A stretch of DNA of 64,000 nucleotides from Aphodoplasma sp045541115 (GCA_045541115.1 JAZQIM010000014.1:1-64000); one strand, 5' to 3'; numbered from the stretch's first letter, positions 42,511-51,450 are shown. Made by a program: numbers and translations. The notes: generated from the sequence alone by a model not told the origin.

Positions 42511-43809
42511 TTAAATATCGTTTCTTATGATATCTTCATAAGTTTCACGCTTTACAACTACCTTATGCTTGCCGCCACTTACCATTACAACAGGCGGACG
42601 CGGAATTCTGTTATAGTTGCTTGACATAGAGTAGTTGTATGCGCCCGTGGAGAGAAACGCTAAAATGTCAGACGATTTTATTTCAGGCATCATAATATCC
42701 TTCGCCAGAATATCTCCTGATTCGCAGCATTTTCCCGCAATTGTAACAGGCATAACTACCTTGTCTCCTGCTCTGTTTGCAAGCACAGCACTATAATCTG
42801 CCTGATATAGCGCATAACGCGGGTTATCACACATGCCGCCATCTATAGATACGTATGTTCTTACATTTGGTATTTGTTTTACAGCGCCAACTGTATATAA
42901 AGTAATTCCTGCCGAGCCAACAATTGAGCGACCGGGCTCCATAATAATTTTCGGCATCTCAACTTTGCGCTCATTTGAAACTTCCTTTACAACTTCAGAA
43001 ACGGCTTTAATATACTCGTCATATGCTATCGGGTCATCAGAGTCAACATACTTTATACCAAATCCACCGCCGAGATTAAGCTCTTTTATGTTTATGCCAA
43101 GTTCTTCTTTAATATCTGCAACAAAGTTCATCATAAGCTTTGCAGCCTGTTTAAACGGCGCGAGCTCAAAAATCTGTGAACCTATATGACAATGCACGCC
43201 TACTACTTCGACATTTTTAAGCTTTGATGCCTGCACGATTATTTCCTTTGCTTCTCCTGTTTCAAGAGAAACACCAAACTTTGAATCAATCTGGCCCGTT
43301 TGAATAAAATCATGTGTATGAGCATCGATGCCTGGTTTTATGCGAAACATTATCTTTGTTTTTTTGTGATACTTTGAAGATAACGCATCAACTCTTCCAA
43401 GCTCATACACATTATCAACGACAATTCTTCCTACATTGTTTTTGATTGCAAGTTCGAGTTCTTCACTTGTTTTATTATTTCCGTGGAAATATACCTTGTC
43501 CATCGGAAACTTCGCTTTAATCGCAGTATAAAGTTCGCCGCCGGATACAACATCAATCCCAAGACCTTCCTGCATAATAATCTTATACATATACGTACAG
43601 GAGAATGCTTTTGATGCATACAAAATCAAGCCGTTGCCGTCATAATACTTTTCAACAGCATCTTTATATGTTCTGCAATTTTTGCGTATTAAATCTTCAT
43701 CCATTACATATAGAGGCGTTTTATACTGCTCTACGAGCTCTATCGTATCTACCTCTCCAATTTGAAGATGGTTTTTGCTATTTATATTAAGGTTTTCTGA
43801 TGTAAACAA
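42511..43809 (-). CDS. lysA: Diaminopimelate decarboxylase
   Basis: PLP enzyme making L-lysine from meso-DAP, 432 residues. PLP Lys is in LILYASKAFSC near residue 65; VVSGGELYTA, VHCHIGSQIFE, LNLGGGFGIKY, EPGRSIVGSAG and the catalytic Cys region GKCCESGDILA are all present. I choose the TTG at 43809, 7 nt after GGGAGG; an ATG five codons upstream contains that ribosome site. Monocistronic under a strong promoter. No lysine riboswitch fits in the ~30-nt leader. Confidence 0.95.
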   Translation of the reverse strand: MFTSENLNINSKNHLQIGEVDTIELVEQYKTPLYVMDEDLIRKNCRTYKDAVEKYYDGNGLILYASKAFSCTYMYKIIMQEGLGIDVVSGGELYTAIKAKFPMDKVYFHGNNKTSEELELAIKNNVGRIVVDNVYELGRVDALSSKYHKKTKIMFRIKPGIDAHTHDFIQTGQIDSKFGVSLETGEAKEIIVQASKLKNVEVVGVHCHIGSQIFELAPFKQAAKLMMNFVADIKEELGINIKELNLGGGFGIKYVDSDDPIAYDEYIKAVSEVVKEVSNERKVEMPKIIMEPGRSIVGSAGITLYTVGAVKQIPNVRTYVSIDGGMCDNPRYALYQADYSAVLANRAGDKVVMPVTIAGKCCESGDILAKDIMMPEIKSSDILAFLSTGAYNYSMSSNYNRIPRPPVVMVSGGKHKVVVKRETYEDIIRNDI

Positions 43810-43840
43810 TATAATGCCTCCCATTTATTTATTGTCATAT

Positions 43841-43870
43841 ATTATATCATATTTTGTAGCTATATGTCAA
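43841..43870 (-). promoter_or_regulatory. SigA-type promoter of lysA
   Basis: Perfect TTGACA (43870-43865) and TATAAT (43846-43841) on the minus strand, 18-nt spacer, about 30 nt before the TTG start. Confidence 0.7.
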
Positions 43871-43896
43871 ACAGATTTAATCTTAATTAAACACAA

Positions 43897-43924
43897 AAAA
43901 AGCGCTGATATAGCGCTTTTTTAT
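43897..43924 (-). terminator. Terminator of dacF-like gene
   Basis: Short stem AAAGCGCT (43899-43906) with AGCGCTTT (43912-43919), loop of 5 nt, T run on the minus strand. It follows the carboxypeptidase stop codon. Confidence 0.75.
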
Positions 43925-43929
43925 ATTTT

Positions 43930-45081
43930 TTATATTACACTGCCGAGCCATGACATGAATACTCTGCCAAGCATAGTTGAATAGGTGATTTTTTTAACAT
44001 CATGTGCTGCTACAATTTCGACGGTTGATATAATTCCTTCGTCGTTATATATCTTAATTTCGCCAAGTCTGTCTCCTGTTTTTATCGGCGCGCAGATATT
44101 CTCATCAAATACTATCTCACGTTTTATCTCGCTGTTGTTTCCTTTGCTTGTAAGCGCATCGTAATCTTCTTTTGCAATTGCTCCGACATGTTTTTGTGTG
44201 CCTTTTAATATCTCTACTTCTCCAAGGCCTTCACCTTTTGTCACAATTCTTTTTATTGCATAATTTGCAAATCCATAATCGAGAAGCTTTCTTGCATCGG
44301 CAAATCGCTCTGCCGAGGTCGGCGCAGCCATAACAACACATATAAGCTGCATATTATCACGAAGCGCACTTCCAGAAAGACAACAAAGTGCCTTGTCTGT
44401 CGAGCCGGTTTTCAGTCCGTTCGCTCCTTTATAAAAACGAATTAGTTTATTTGTGTTGGCAAGCTCAAATTTTCCATCGCGCAAAGAATCCATCCATATT
44501 GTTGTATAATCAAAAATTTTGGGGTGTTTTAAAAGTTCACGCGACATAATCGATATATCGCGCGCCGATGAGTAATGTCCCTCTGCATCAAGACCGTTCG
44601 TATTAACAAAATTTGTATTTACCATTCCGAGCTCAGCTGCGCGCTTATTCATCATCGACACAAAACCTTCTTCACTTCCTGCTATATACTCTGCCATAGC
44701 TACACATGCGTCGTTACCGCTCGCTACTGCAATTCCTTTTAAAAGGTCGTGAACGCTCATTTCTTCGCCTGTGTCAAGGAAAATTGTCGAACCACCCATG
44801 CTTTTTGCTCTTTCACTCGCAACAACCATATCCTCAAGCTTTATTTTGCCGCTATCAAGCGCTTCCATTGTAAGAAGCATTGTCATAATTTTTGTCACAC
44901 TTGCAAGAGGCAATCTTTCGTCAGGATTTTTCTCGTAAAGTACTTTACCGCTACTCTGCTCAATAAGTATGGCAGACGGTGCTGACATTACAAGGCTATC
45001 TGAAGTATCGTCTGCATAAGCAAAATTGCTCGGCATCCACATACAAATGATTATAAGCATTGATATAATTCGTTTTAACAA
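43930..45081 (-). CDS. D-alanyl-D-alanine carboxypeptidase (DacF/PBP5 family)
   Basis: Trims the terminal D-Ala from peptidoglycan pentapeptides. Signal peptide of about 23 residues (MLKRIISMLIIICMWMPSN then FAYA). Active-site motifs: SVTK near residue 61, SGN in VASGNDACVAMAEY, and KTG in GANGLKTGSTDKA. A C-terminal PBP5_C domain and a final hydrophobic/amphipathic helix (MLGRVFMSWLGSVI) probably anchor it to the outer face of the membrane. The TTG at 45081 with GGGAGGG 6 nt before it is the likeliest start. That ribosome site is complementary to CCCTCCC 31 nt upstream (45126-45132). DacF itself is sporulation-linked in Bacillus; vegetative DacA is equally possible. Confidence 0.9.
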   Translation of the reverse strand: MLKRIISMLIIICMWMPSNFAYADDTSDSLVMSAPSAILIEQSSGKVLYEKNPDERLPLASVTKIMTMLLTMEALDSGKIKLEDMVVASERAKSMGGSTIFLDTGEEMSVHDLLKGIAVASGNDACVAMAEYIAGSEEGFVSMMNKRAAELGMVNTNFVNTNGLDAEGHYSSARDISIMSRELLKHPKIFDYTTIWMDSLRDGKFELANTNKLIRFYKGANGLKTGSTDKALCCLSGSALRDNMQLICVVMAAPTSAERFADARKLLDYGFANYAIKRIVTKGEGLGEVEILKGTQKHVGAIAKEDYDALTSKGNNSEIKREIVFDENICAPIKTGDRLGEIKIYNDEGIISTVEIVAAHDVKKITYSTMLGRVFMSWLGSVI

Positions 45082-45087
45082 TAAAAA

Positions 45088-45132
45088 CCCTCCCATATAT
45101 AACCTTATACTTAAGATTATGCACCGGGAGGG
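45088..45132 (-). promoter_or_regulatory. Inverted repeat that would hide the carboxypeptidase ribosome site
   Basis: On the minus strand CCCTCCC (45132-45126) is a perfect complement of GGGAGGG (45094-45088), which is the Shine-Dalgarno sequence. An inner CTTA-AGTA-TAAG hairpin shortens the loop. Five T's follow the right arm, so it also resembles a terminator for the oadA operon. Either role would reduce expression of the carboxypeptidase. Confidence 0.5.
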
Positions 45133-45159
45133 CTTGTTATTCTGTTTTATAATCTTTTA

Positions 45160-46566
45160 TCAAACAGGATATGTCTTTGCATCCATGTCGATATATTCAA
45201 CGTCGAGATTATACTTCTGTGCACGACGCCACTCAAAGAATTTAACTGCTACAGGTCCGAACAATGCATATGATAATACATCTTCATCCTGCTCAATATA
45301 TTCCTTGATTTCATCTCTTAACTTATCGAGTTCGGGCTCAATTTTATCGGCCGGACGACATGTGATTCTTTCTTCGTCGCCGATAATCTTTTTAACCATT
45401 TCATCAGAAATTGCAACAGGAGTCTGACCATATTCGCCGCGAACAATTCCCTTCGTTTCTTTCGAAACCATCTTGTAACGCTCGCCTGTCAATACGTTAA
45501 GCACAGCCTGTGTGCCGACAATCTGGCTTGATGGTGTAACAAGCGGCGGGAAGCCTAAATCTTCACGAACGCGCGGAACTTCTTTCAATACTTCCATAAG
45601 CTTGTCTTCTTTACCCTGCTGTTTGAGCTGCGACACAAGGTTTGAAAGCATACCGCCCGGAACCTGATACAAAAGTGTATTTACATCTACACCCATTACC
45701 TTTGTGCTCATAAGTCCACTGTCAAGATACTTTTCGCGAAGCGGTCTGAAGTAATCTGCAATTTCAGTTAACAATCCCAAATCAAGACCTGTATCATACG
45801 GAGTGTTCTGAAGTGCAGCTACCATAGCTTCTGTAGCAGGCTGTGATGTTCCAAGCGCCAAAGGCGACATCGCACAGTCAATTACATCTACGCCGGCTTC
45901 AACTGCTTTCATGTACGTCATTGATGCAACACCGCTCGTATAGTGAGTGTGAAGCTGCACAGGAATCTTAACCGTTTCTTTAATCGACTTTACAAGATCA
46001 TATGCAGTATATGGCAACAGCAAGCCCGCCATATCTTTAATACAAATTGAATCAGCGCCCATTTCCTCAAGCTCTTTTGCAAGCTTTGCAAATGACTCAT
46101 TGTTGTGTACAGGGCTTATCGTATAGCAAAGCGTAGCCTGAACATGTGCCTTTGCATCGTTTGCCGCTTTAATCGCCGCCTTAAGATTTCTAACATCGTT
46201 TAAAGCATCAAATATACGGATAATATCAATACCATTATCTACTGATTTTTTTACAAAGTAATCAACAACATCATCAGCATAATGCTTATAACCGAGAATG
46301 TTTTGACCTCTGAAAAGCATCTGCAAAGGTGTGTTCTTTGCCTTATCTTTTATTTTTCTTAATCTTTCCCATGGATCTTCATTCAAAAAGCGTAGGCACG
46401 CATCAAACGTAGCACCGCCCCATGCCTCTAATGAATTATATCCAACTTTATCAAGTTTTTCAACAATAGGAAGTATGTCATCTGTCGTCATACGCGTAGC
46501 GATGAGCGACTGGTGTGCATCTCTTAATACTGTTTCTGTAATCTTTACAGGTTTATTTGCTGCCAT
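45160..46566 (-). CDS. oadA: Carboxyltransferase subunit (OadA / transcarboxylase 5S type)
   Basis: Transfers carboxyl between oxaloacetate and biotin, with pyruvate as the other product. 468 residues: HMGL-like TIM barrel with metal motif VLRDAHQSL near residue 13, FRGQNILGY, catalytic Lys in CIKDMAGLL, and metal His pair in QLHTHYTSG; then the conserved carboxylase domain with VPGGMLSNL and TPSSQIVGTQAV. It lacks the C-terminal biotinyl domain found in many OadA proteins; that domain is encoded separately two genes upstream. Last gene of the cluster. Pyruvate carboxylase subunit B (pycB) is a synonym for the same architecture. Confidence 0.9.
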   Translation of the reverse strand: MAANKPVKITETVLRDAHQSLIATRMTTDDILPIVEKLDKVGYNSLEAWGGATFDACLRFLNEDPWERLRKIKDKAKNTPLQMLFRGQNILGYKHYADDVVDYFVKKSVDNGIDIIRIFDALNDVRNLKAAIKAANDAKAHVQATLCYTISPVHNNESFAKLAKELEEMGADSICIKDMAGLLLPYTAYDLVKSIKETVKIPVQLHTHYTSGVASMTYMKAVEAGVDVIDCAMSPLALGTSQPATEAMVAALQNTPYDTGLDLGLLTEIADYFRPLREKYLDSGLMSTKVMGVDVNTLLYQVPGGMLSNLVSQLKQQGKEDKLMEVLKEVPRVREDLGFPPLVTPSSQIVGTQAVLNVLTGERYKMVSKETKGIVRGEYGQTPVAISDEMVKKIIGDEERITCRPADKIEPELDKLRDEIKEYIEQDEDVLSYALFGPVAVKFFEWRRAQKYNLDVEYIDMDAKTYPV

Positions 46567-46584
46567 ACTATCTACCTCCTTCTA

Positions 46585-47817
46585 TTATTTTGCATACATT
46601 GCAAGAAATACGCCCGCTGCAACTGCGCTTCCAATAACGCCGGCAACGTTCGGTCCCATAGCATGCATAAGCAAGAAATTCGACGGATTTTCTTTTTGTC
46701 CTACCATCTGCGATACACGCGCAGCCATTGGTACTGCTGATACTCCCGCGCTACCTATAAGCGGATTAACTTTGCCGCCCGTGAAGATGTACATAAGCTT
46801 ACCAAGAAGCACACCGCCGGCCGTACTGATTGAAAATGCAACGAGTCCGAGTGCAACTATCATAAGTGTTTCCATTCTAAGGAATGTCTGCGCCGTAGCA
46901 GTTGCACCTACAGTTACACCAAGGAATATCGTTATAATATTTATAAGCTCGTTTTGAGCAGTTTTGCTTATTCTGTCAACAACTCCGCTTTCCTTAAATA
47001 GATTACCGAGCATAAGCATACCAACAAGCGGTATTGCATCGGGAACTATCAAGCCAACAACAATTGTTACAATAATCGGGAAAATGATTTTCTCTCTTTG
47101 TGTTACAACACGAAGCTGCTCCATTACAACGCCGCGTTCCTTCTTTGTTGTAAGAGCCTTCATAATCGGCGGCTGAATAATCGGCACAAGCGCCATATAT
47201 GAATACGCTGCAATTGCTATAGCCGGCAAAAGTGTCGGCGCAAGTGTCTTTGTAACATAAATAGCTGTCGGACCATCAGCGCCACCTATAATACCGATTG
47301 ATGCTGCTTCATTAAATCCGAAATTTGCCCAACCCATATCTCCAAGAAAAAGTGCGCCAAGGAATGTGAAAAATACACCGAGCTGTGCAGCTGCACCTAA
47401 AAGTATGCTCTTTGGATTTGCAATAAGCGGACCAAAGTCTGTCATCGCACCAATTCCAAGGAAAATAAGCGGCGGATATATACCGAGCTTAACGCCTAAA
47501 TACAAAAGGTCAAGAAGACCGCCCTCATTTAATACTCTGCCATAATCAATATGTCCATCTACAAAGAATGCGGGATCAGAAAACCACTGCGGATGCATAA
47601 TAGCTGCCGTTTGCGGCAAGTTTGCCAAAAGCATACCGAATGCAATCGGGACAAGAAGTAATGGCTCAAATTTTTTAACAATTGCAAGATAAAGCAATAA
47701 GCACGCAACTGCTATCATAATAAGTGTCTGCCACCAAATGTACGTGTCAGGACTAATAAGCAATGCAATACCTGTGCTTTCTGCAAATTTTGCGAATCCA
47801 TCTATAAAAGTTTGCAC
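46585..47817 (-). CDS. oadB: Na+-transporting decarboxylase beta subunit
   Basis: Membrane subunit that decarboxylates carboxybiotin and pumps Na+ outward. 410 residues, about nine to eleven helices; the conserved region IGIIGGADGPTAIYVTK with its essential Asp is intact, as are MTDFGPLIANP and NLFKESGVVDRI. OadB, MmdB and GcdB are interchangeable in sequence, so the substrate depends on the partner enzymes. AAGGAG-type site before the start; 31 nt after the biotin carrier gene. Confidence 0.93.
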   Translation of the reverse strand: MQTFIDGFAKFAESTGIALLISPDTYIWWQTLIMIAVACLLLYLAIVKKFEPLLLVPIAFGMLLANLPQTAAIMHPQWFSDPAFFVDGHIDYGRVLNEGGLLDLLYLGVKLGIYPPLIFLGIGAMTDFGPLIANPKSILLGAAAQLGVFFTFLGALFLGDMGWANFGFNEAASIGIIGGADGPTAIYVTKTLAPTLLPAIAIAAYSYMALVPIIQPPIMKALTTKKERGVVMEQLRVVTQREKIIFPIIVTIVVGLIVPDAIPLVGMLMLGNLFKESGVVDRISKTAQNELINIITIFLGVTVGATATAQTFLRMETLMIVALGLVAFSISTAGGVLLGKLMYIFTGGKVNPLIGSAGVSAVPMAARVSQMVGQKENPSNFLLMHAMGPNVAGVIGSAVAAGVFLAMYAK

Positions 47818-47847
47818 AAGTAATCTCTCCGTTTCTTTATTATATTA

Positions 47848-48225
47848 TTAGTTCAAGGAAACGAGAGCGTCACCTGTGTTTACGCTCGCACCCTTGCTTG
47901 TATTGATTGCTGCTACCGTACCTGCTGAAGGAGCTACGATTTCATTTTCCATCTTCATTGCTTCAAGTATACAAAGCACATCGCCTGCATTTACACTCTG
48001 GCCTGCTGAAACTTTGATATCAAGGATTGTTCCCGGCATAGGTGCTGCTACTACTGTTGCGCCTGCTGGTGCTGCTGCCGGAGCTGGAGCTGCAGCCGGA
48101 GCCGGAGCGGGTGCTGGAGCAGGAGTTGCTGCCGGTGTAGCTATAGGTGTGTTAGATACGCCTGTTGCTTCTTCAACCTCAACTTCATATACATTACCAT
48201 TTACTTTTATTACAAAATTTTTCAT
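47848..48225 (-). CDS. Biotin carboxyl carrier protein of the decarboxylase/transcarboxylase
   Basis: A 125-residue carrier. An N-terminal strand region (KNFVIKVNGNVYEVEVEE) is followed by an Ala/Pro-rich flexible linker (about residues 29-55) and a biotinyl domain with Lys91 in LEAMKMENEIVAP as the biotin site. The layout matches MmdC/GcdC and the 1.3S subunit of Propionibacterium transcarboxylase. The ATG at 48225 is 8 nt from GGAGG, better than an ATG two codons upstream. Confidence 0.93.
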   Translation of the reverse strand: MKNFVIKVNGNVYEVEVEEATGVSNTPIATPAATPAPAPAPAPAAAPAPAAAPAGATVVAAPMPGTILDIKVSAGQSVNAGDVLCILEAMKMENEIVAPSAGTVAAINTSKGASVNTGDALVSLN

Positions 48226-48263
48226 TTTCATTTCCTCCTAAATTAAGATAAATTAAATGTTTT

Positions 48264-48587
48264 TTACTTTCTCGGTGCACTCCATATAGGCATCGCACTA
48301 CCCTGTCTTTTTATAGACATAACGCGTAGTCTTTTTGTTACATCATTACCGCTCATTGAAGCAACCGCTGCCGCAATAACAGCGATAATTTCATCGTTAT
48401 CAGCATTTTGCGCCGCAGTCACAGCTGCCGGTGCAGGTGTAGCTTTCGGTGCTGATACTTTGTTTTTGCTTTCATCTTTAGCAAACAGCTTCATAATTTT
48501 TAATACAAACATCAAAATTACAAGCACAGCAAAAACAATAATTATGCCTTGTAAAGCAACTAACAGTCCTGTTGTAAAATTCTGCAT
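48264..48587 (-). CDS. OadG-like decarboxylase gamma subunit
   Basis: A 107-residue single-pass membrane protein: TM helix at about residues 6-31 (TTGLLVALQGIIIVFAVLVI), an Ala/Pro linker and a soluble tail DEIIAVIAAAVASMSGND. This arrangement is that of OadG/MmdD, which tethers the carboxyltransferase to the beta subunit. GAGGTG precedes the ATG at 48587. The terminal RVMSIKRQGSAMPIWSAPRK is of the kind seen in Clostridial homologues. Low sequence conservation is normal for this family; context carries the call. Confidence 0.82.
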   Translation of the reverse strand: MQNFTTGLLVALQGIIIVFAVLVILMFVLKIMKLFAKDESKNKVSAPKATPAPAAVTAAQNADNDEIIAVIAAAVASMSGNDVTKRLRVMSIKRQGSAMPIWSAPRK

Positions 48588-48605
48588 AAATATCACCTCA
48601 ACTTC

Positions 48606-50156
48606 TTATAACGGAATGTTTCCGTGTTTTTTTGTCGGCAAGCTTTCGCGCTTGCTTTGTAACATTTTAAGAGCACTCGCTATTTTTTGTCTTGTGAGCG
48701 ACGGCTCAATTACATCGTCTACATATCCTCTCTTTGCTGCCTCATAAGGATTTGCAAACTTTGCTTTGTACTCATCTATCTTGGCAGCTCTTTCGCTTAT
48801 CGGATCATCGGACGCAGCAATATCTTTTCTAAAAATAATGTTTGCTGCTCCATCAGGTCCCATTACAGCGATTTCAGCTGTTGGCCAAGCAAAAACCATA
48901 TCTGCGCCAAGGTGCTTTGAACTCATCGCTATGTAAGCTCCGCCATATGCCTTGCGCATAATTATATTTATAAGCGGTACACTCGCCTCGGAATATGCAT
49001 ATAAAAGTTTTGCTCCGTGGCGGATTATTCCGTTATGTTCCTGTGAAACACCGGGTAAATATCCCGGAACATCAGTAAATGTAACAACCGGTATGTTAAA
49101 ACTGTCGCAAAAGCGGACAAATCTTGCCGCCTTATCAGATGAATCAACATCAAGTGCGCCCGCCATAAATCGTGGCTGATTAGCAACAACTCCGATAGTA
49201 GAGCCATCAATTCTCGCAAATCCTACTACAATATTTCTTGCAAACTGCTCATGCACTTCAAAAAAGTCGCCGTTATCTACAACCTCTTTGATTACATCTT
49301 TTACATCGTATGCTTTATTCGGCAAATCAGGAATTATCTCATTTAGCTTTTCCGATATACGCATTGCATCGTCTGTAGGTGCATATTCAGGCACGCCAAG
49401 CTCGTTGTTAGCCGGAATAAAGGAAAGCAGTCTCTTCACTTTTGCAATACACTCTTCATCGTTTGCAGCAGTAAAATGTGCAACACCGCTTTTGGCAGCT
49501 TGCGCCTGTGCACCGCCAAGCTCTTCTGCACTTACCTTTTCGCCTGTAACTGAGCTTACAACCTGTGGACCGGTGATAAACATCTGACTCGTTTTTTCAA
49601 CCATAAACACAAAATCAGTAATTGCAGGTGAGTAAACCGCGCCGCCCGCACATGGACCCATAATTATTGAAATCTGCGGAATCATACCCGATGCGCGTGT
49701 GTTTCTGTAAAATATTTCGCCAAATCCTGAAAGTGCATCAAGTCCTTCCTGAATTCGAGCGCCACCGCTATCGTTTATTCCGATAATCGGAGCACCCATT
49801 TTGGCAGCCATATCCATTACTTTGCAGATTTTCTTTGCATGCATTTCACCGAGCGAACCGCCAATCACGGTAAAGTCCTGCGAATAGATATATACTAAAT
49901 TTCCATCGACTGTGCCATAACCTGTAACAACACCTTCTCCGGGCGCATTTGTCTTTGGCATGTCAAATTCGCTACAACGGTGTGTAACGAATGCATCAAT
50001 CTCAACAAAGCTACCTGTATCAAGCAAATCATTTATGCGCTCACGTGCTGTTTTTTTGCCGCTGTCGTGTTGCTTCTTTATTTTTTCCTCGCCGCCACCG
50101 AGCATTACAAGCTCTCGACGTTGTTTTAATTCGTTAATTTTCTCTATTGCTGCCAT
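48606..50156 (-). CDS. mmdA: Acyl-CoA carboxyltransferase (methylmalonyl-CoA decarboxylase alpha / transcarboxylase 12S type)
   Basis: Exchanges carboxyl between a CoA ester (methylmalonyl-/propionyl-CoA or relative) and biotin. 516 residues with two crotonase-fold halves; oxyanion-hole motifs are in INDSGGARIQEGLDALSGFG near residue 130 and IIMRKAYGGAYIAMSSKHLG near residue 400. NQPRFMAGALDVDSSDKAARF is typical of PccB/MmdA. The ATG at 50156 has GGAGG upstream. First gene of the cluster. The exact acyl-CoA cannot be told: methylmalonyl-CoA is the usual partner, but glutaconyl- or malonyl-CoA enzymes look similar. Confidence 0.85.
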   Translation of the reverse strand: MAAIEKINELKQRRELVMLGGGEEKIKKQHDSGKKTARERINDLLDTGSFVEIDAFVTHRCSEFDMPKTNAPGEGVVTGYGTVDGNLVYIYSQDFTVIGGSLGEMHAKKICKVMDMAAKMGAPIIGINDSGGARIQEGLDALSGFGEIFYRNTRASGMIPQISIIMGPCAGGAVYSPAITDFVFMVEKTSQMFITGPQVVSSVTGEKVSAEELGGAQAQAAKSGVAHFTAANDEECIAKVKRLLSFIPANNELGVPEYAPTDDAMRISEKLNEIIPDLPNKAYDVKDVIKEVVDNGDFFEVHEQFARNIVVGFARIDGSTIGVVANQPRFMAGALDVDSSDKAARFVRFCDSFNIPVVTFTDVPGYLPGVSQEHNGIIRHGAKLLYAYSEASVPLINIIMRKAYGGAYIAMSSKHLGADMVFAWPTAEIAVMGPDGAANIIFRKDIAASDDPISERAAKIDEYKAKFANPYEAAKRGYVDDVIEPSLTRQKIASALKMLQSKRESLPTKKHGNIPL

Positions 50157-50232
50157 ATACCCTCCTTTATGTAAAAACAAATAAATATGAGGACTTTATA
50201 CCTCATCAAACCCCATTATTTCCTAATTATAT

Positions 50233-50261
50233 ATTATAATAAAAAAAATATACAATTTCAA
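50233..50261 (-). promoter_or_regulatory. SigA-type promoter of the decarboxylase cluster
   Basis: TTGAAA (50261-50256) and TATAAT (50238-50233) on the minus strand, 17-nt spacer. The ~75-nt leader contains a small hairpin (ATGAGG 50189-50194 with CCTCAT 50203-50208) that I cannot interpret. Confidence 0.65.
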
Positions 50262-50292
50262 GTATAAATGGCAAATTTATCAAATAAAATTT

Positions 50293-50658
50293 TTAACATC
50301 CACCTGTAAAATATCCTTCAAGATTAAGCGAATAAATTCCGTCTTCATCCATCTTAAAACGAAGCTTCTGAGCAAGTTTTTCTATCGAAGGATTGTTTAT
50401 ATAAACCTGTTTAATTCCACCAAGGTCAAGTGAATTAAGCAGCGATTTCCCCATAGCGTACTCTAAAGTCTCATCGTCACATTTTATCTGCTCAATTACT
50501 ACTTTATTATTTTCCATACTAACCGCACCAACGCCTGCAATTATCTCGCCATCACACACGCTCATAATCATCATTTTCGATATATCTGTATCTATGTTAT
50601 TTTCATTTAAATATCTTTGTGCACCATCTTTATCAAGCACAACCTTAAATTCGAGCAT
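50293..50658 (-). CDS. Small uncharacterised protein, possibly GNAT-like
   Basis: A 121-residue soluble protein. The centre reads CDGEIIAGVGAVSMENNKVVIEQI, then KSLLNSLDLGGIKQVYINN, a strand-strand-helix-strand order like the core of GNAT acetyltransferases (strands beta-3/4 and the acetyl-CoA helix). However, the R/QxxGxG/A loop is not obvious. It ends in GYFTGGC with a free C-terminal Cys. GGGGGG-type ribosome site. It lies 15 nt after rluB and is the last gene of the citrate synthase operon. I do not recognise a specific function. Confidence 0.6.
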   Translation of the reverse strand: MLEFKVVLDKDGAQRYLNENNIDTDISKMMIMSVCDGEIIAGVGAVSMENNKVVIEQIKCDDETLEYAMGKSLLNSLDLGGIKQVYINNPSIEKLAQKLRFKMDEDGIYSLNLEGYFTGGC

Positions 50659-50673
50659 TGCTCTTCCCCCCTT

Positions 50674-51396
50674 TTATTTATTCATCAAATACGAGACCTC
50701 ATAACTCGTAAGATGACGCCATCTGCCTCTTGATAAGTTACCAAGCTCAACATTTCCTATCGCAATTCTTTCAAGCGCTATAACACTATAACCAAGCGAC
50801 TCAAACATTTTTCTGACCTGTCTGTTTTTGCCCTCATGTATCGTTATTTTCACTCTGCTTTGACCGGGAACGGTGTCGAGCAAATCAACCTCGGCAGGTG
50901 ATGTCTTGTAATCTTCAACTCTTATTCCACGCCTAAGCATCGCCAAATGCTTTATTGTGATTCCACCTTTTAACGTAGCAATATATGTCTTTCCAACATT
51001 GTGTCTCGGATGTGTGATTCTATATGTGAAATCACCGTCATTTGTAAGCAAAATAAGCCCTTCGGTATCATAATCAAGACGGCCAACGGGATATAAATTC
51101 GCGTCAATCTCACCTTTTATCAAGTCAATTACCGTTTCTCTTTCAAATTGATCTTTTACTGCGCTTATATATCCATACGGCTTATTTAGCATTATATAAT
51201 ATTTCTTTTTTTCAATACGAATCTCTTTTCCGTCAAGACATACCTTGTTTGCACCAATTTCAACTTTTGTTCCAAGCTCGCGCACTATCTCGCCATCGAC
51301 CTTAACTCTTCCGCTCGTTATAAATTCTTCTGCGTGTCTTCTCGACGCCTCGCCACACATTGCTATATATTTTTGTAATCTGACAATCTCTCCCAT
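50674..51396 (-). CDS. rRNA pseudouridine synthase (RluB/RsuA family)
   Basis: Isomerises specific uridines in ribosomal RNA. 240 residues: an N-terminal S4 RNA-binding domain (RLQKYIAMCGEASRRHAEEFI), then the catalytic domain with Asp in YPVGRLDYDTEGLILLTNDG near residue 105, and the C-terminal EGKNRQVRKMFESLGY. The RLDYDTEGLI form is shared by RluB, RluE, RluF and RsuA; RluB is the usual Firmicute member. The ATG at 51396 has GGGAGG 9 nt upstream. Confidence 0.92.
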   Translation of the reverse strand: MGEIVRLQKYIAMCGEASRRHAEEFITSGRVKVDGEIVRELGTKVEIGANKVCLDGKEIRIEKKKYYIMLNKPYGYISAVKDQFERETVIDLIKGEIDANLYPVGRLDYDTEGLILLTNDGDFTYRITHPRHNVGKTYIATLKGGITIKHLAMLRRGIRVEDYKTSPAEVDLLDTVPGQSRVKITIHEGKNRQVRKMFESLGYSVIALERIAIGNVELGNLSRGRWRHLTSYEVSYLMNK

Positions 51397-51450
51397 AGCC
51401 TTGTCCTCCCGACAGTCATTTTTCACTTCTATTATTGCCAATTTAATGAA

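Noticed and set aside
48061..48130. Short GC-rich repeat array in the biotin carrier gene
   Set aside because: The GCTGGAGC-like repetition simply encodes the Ala/Pro linker of the carrier protein.
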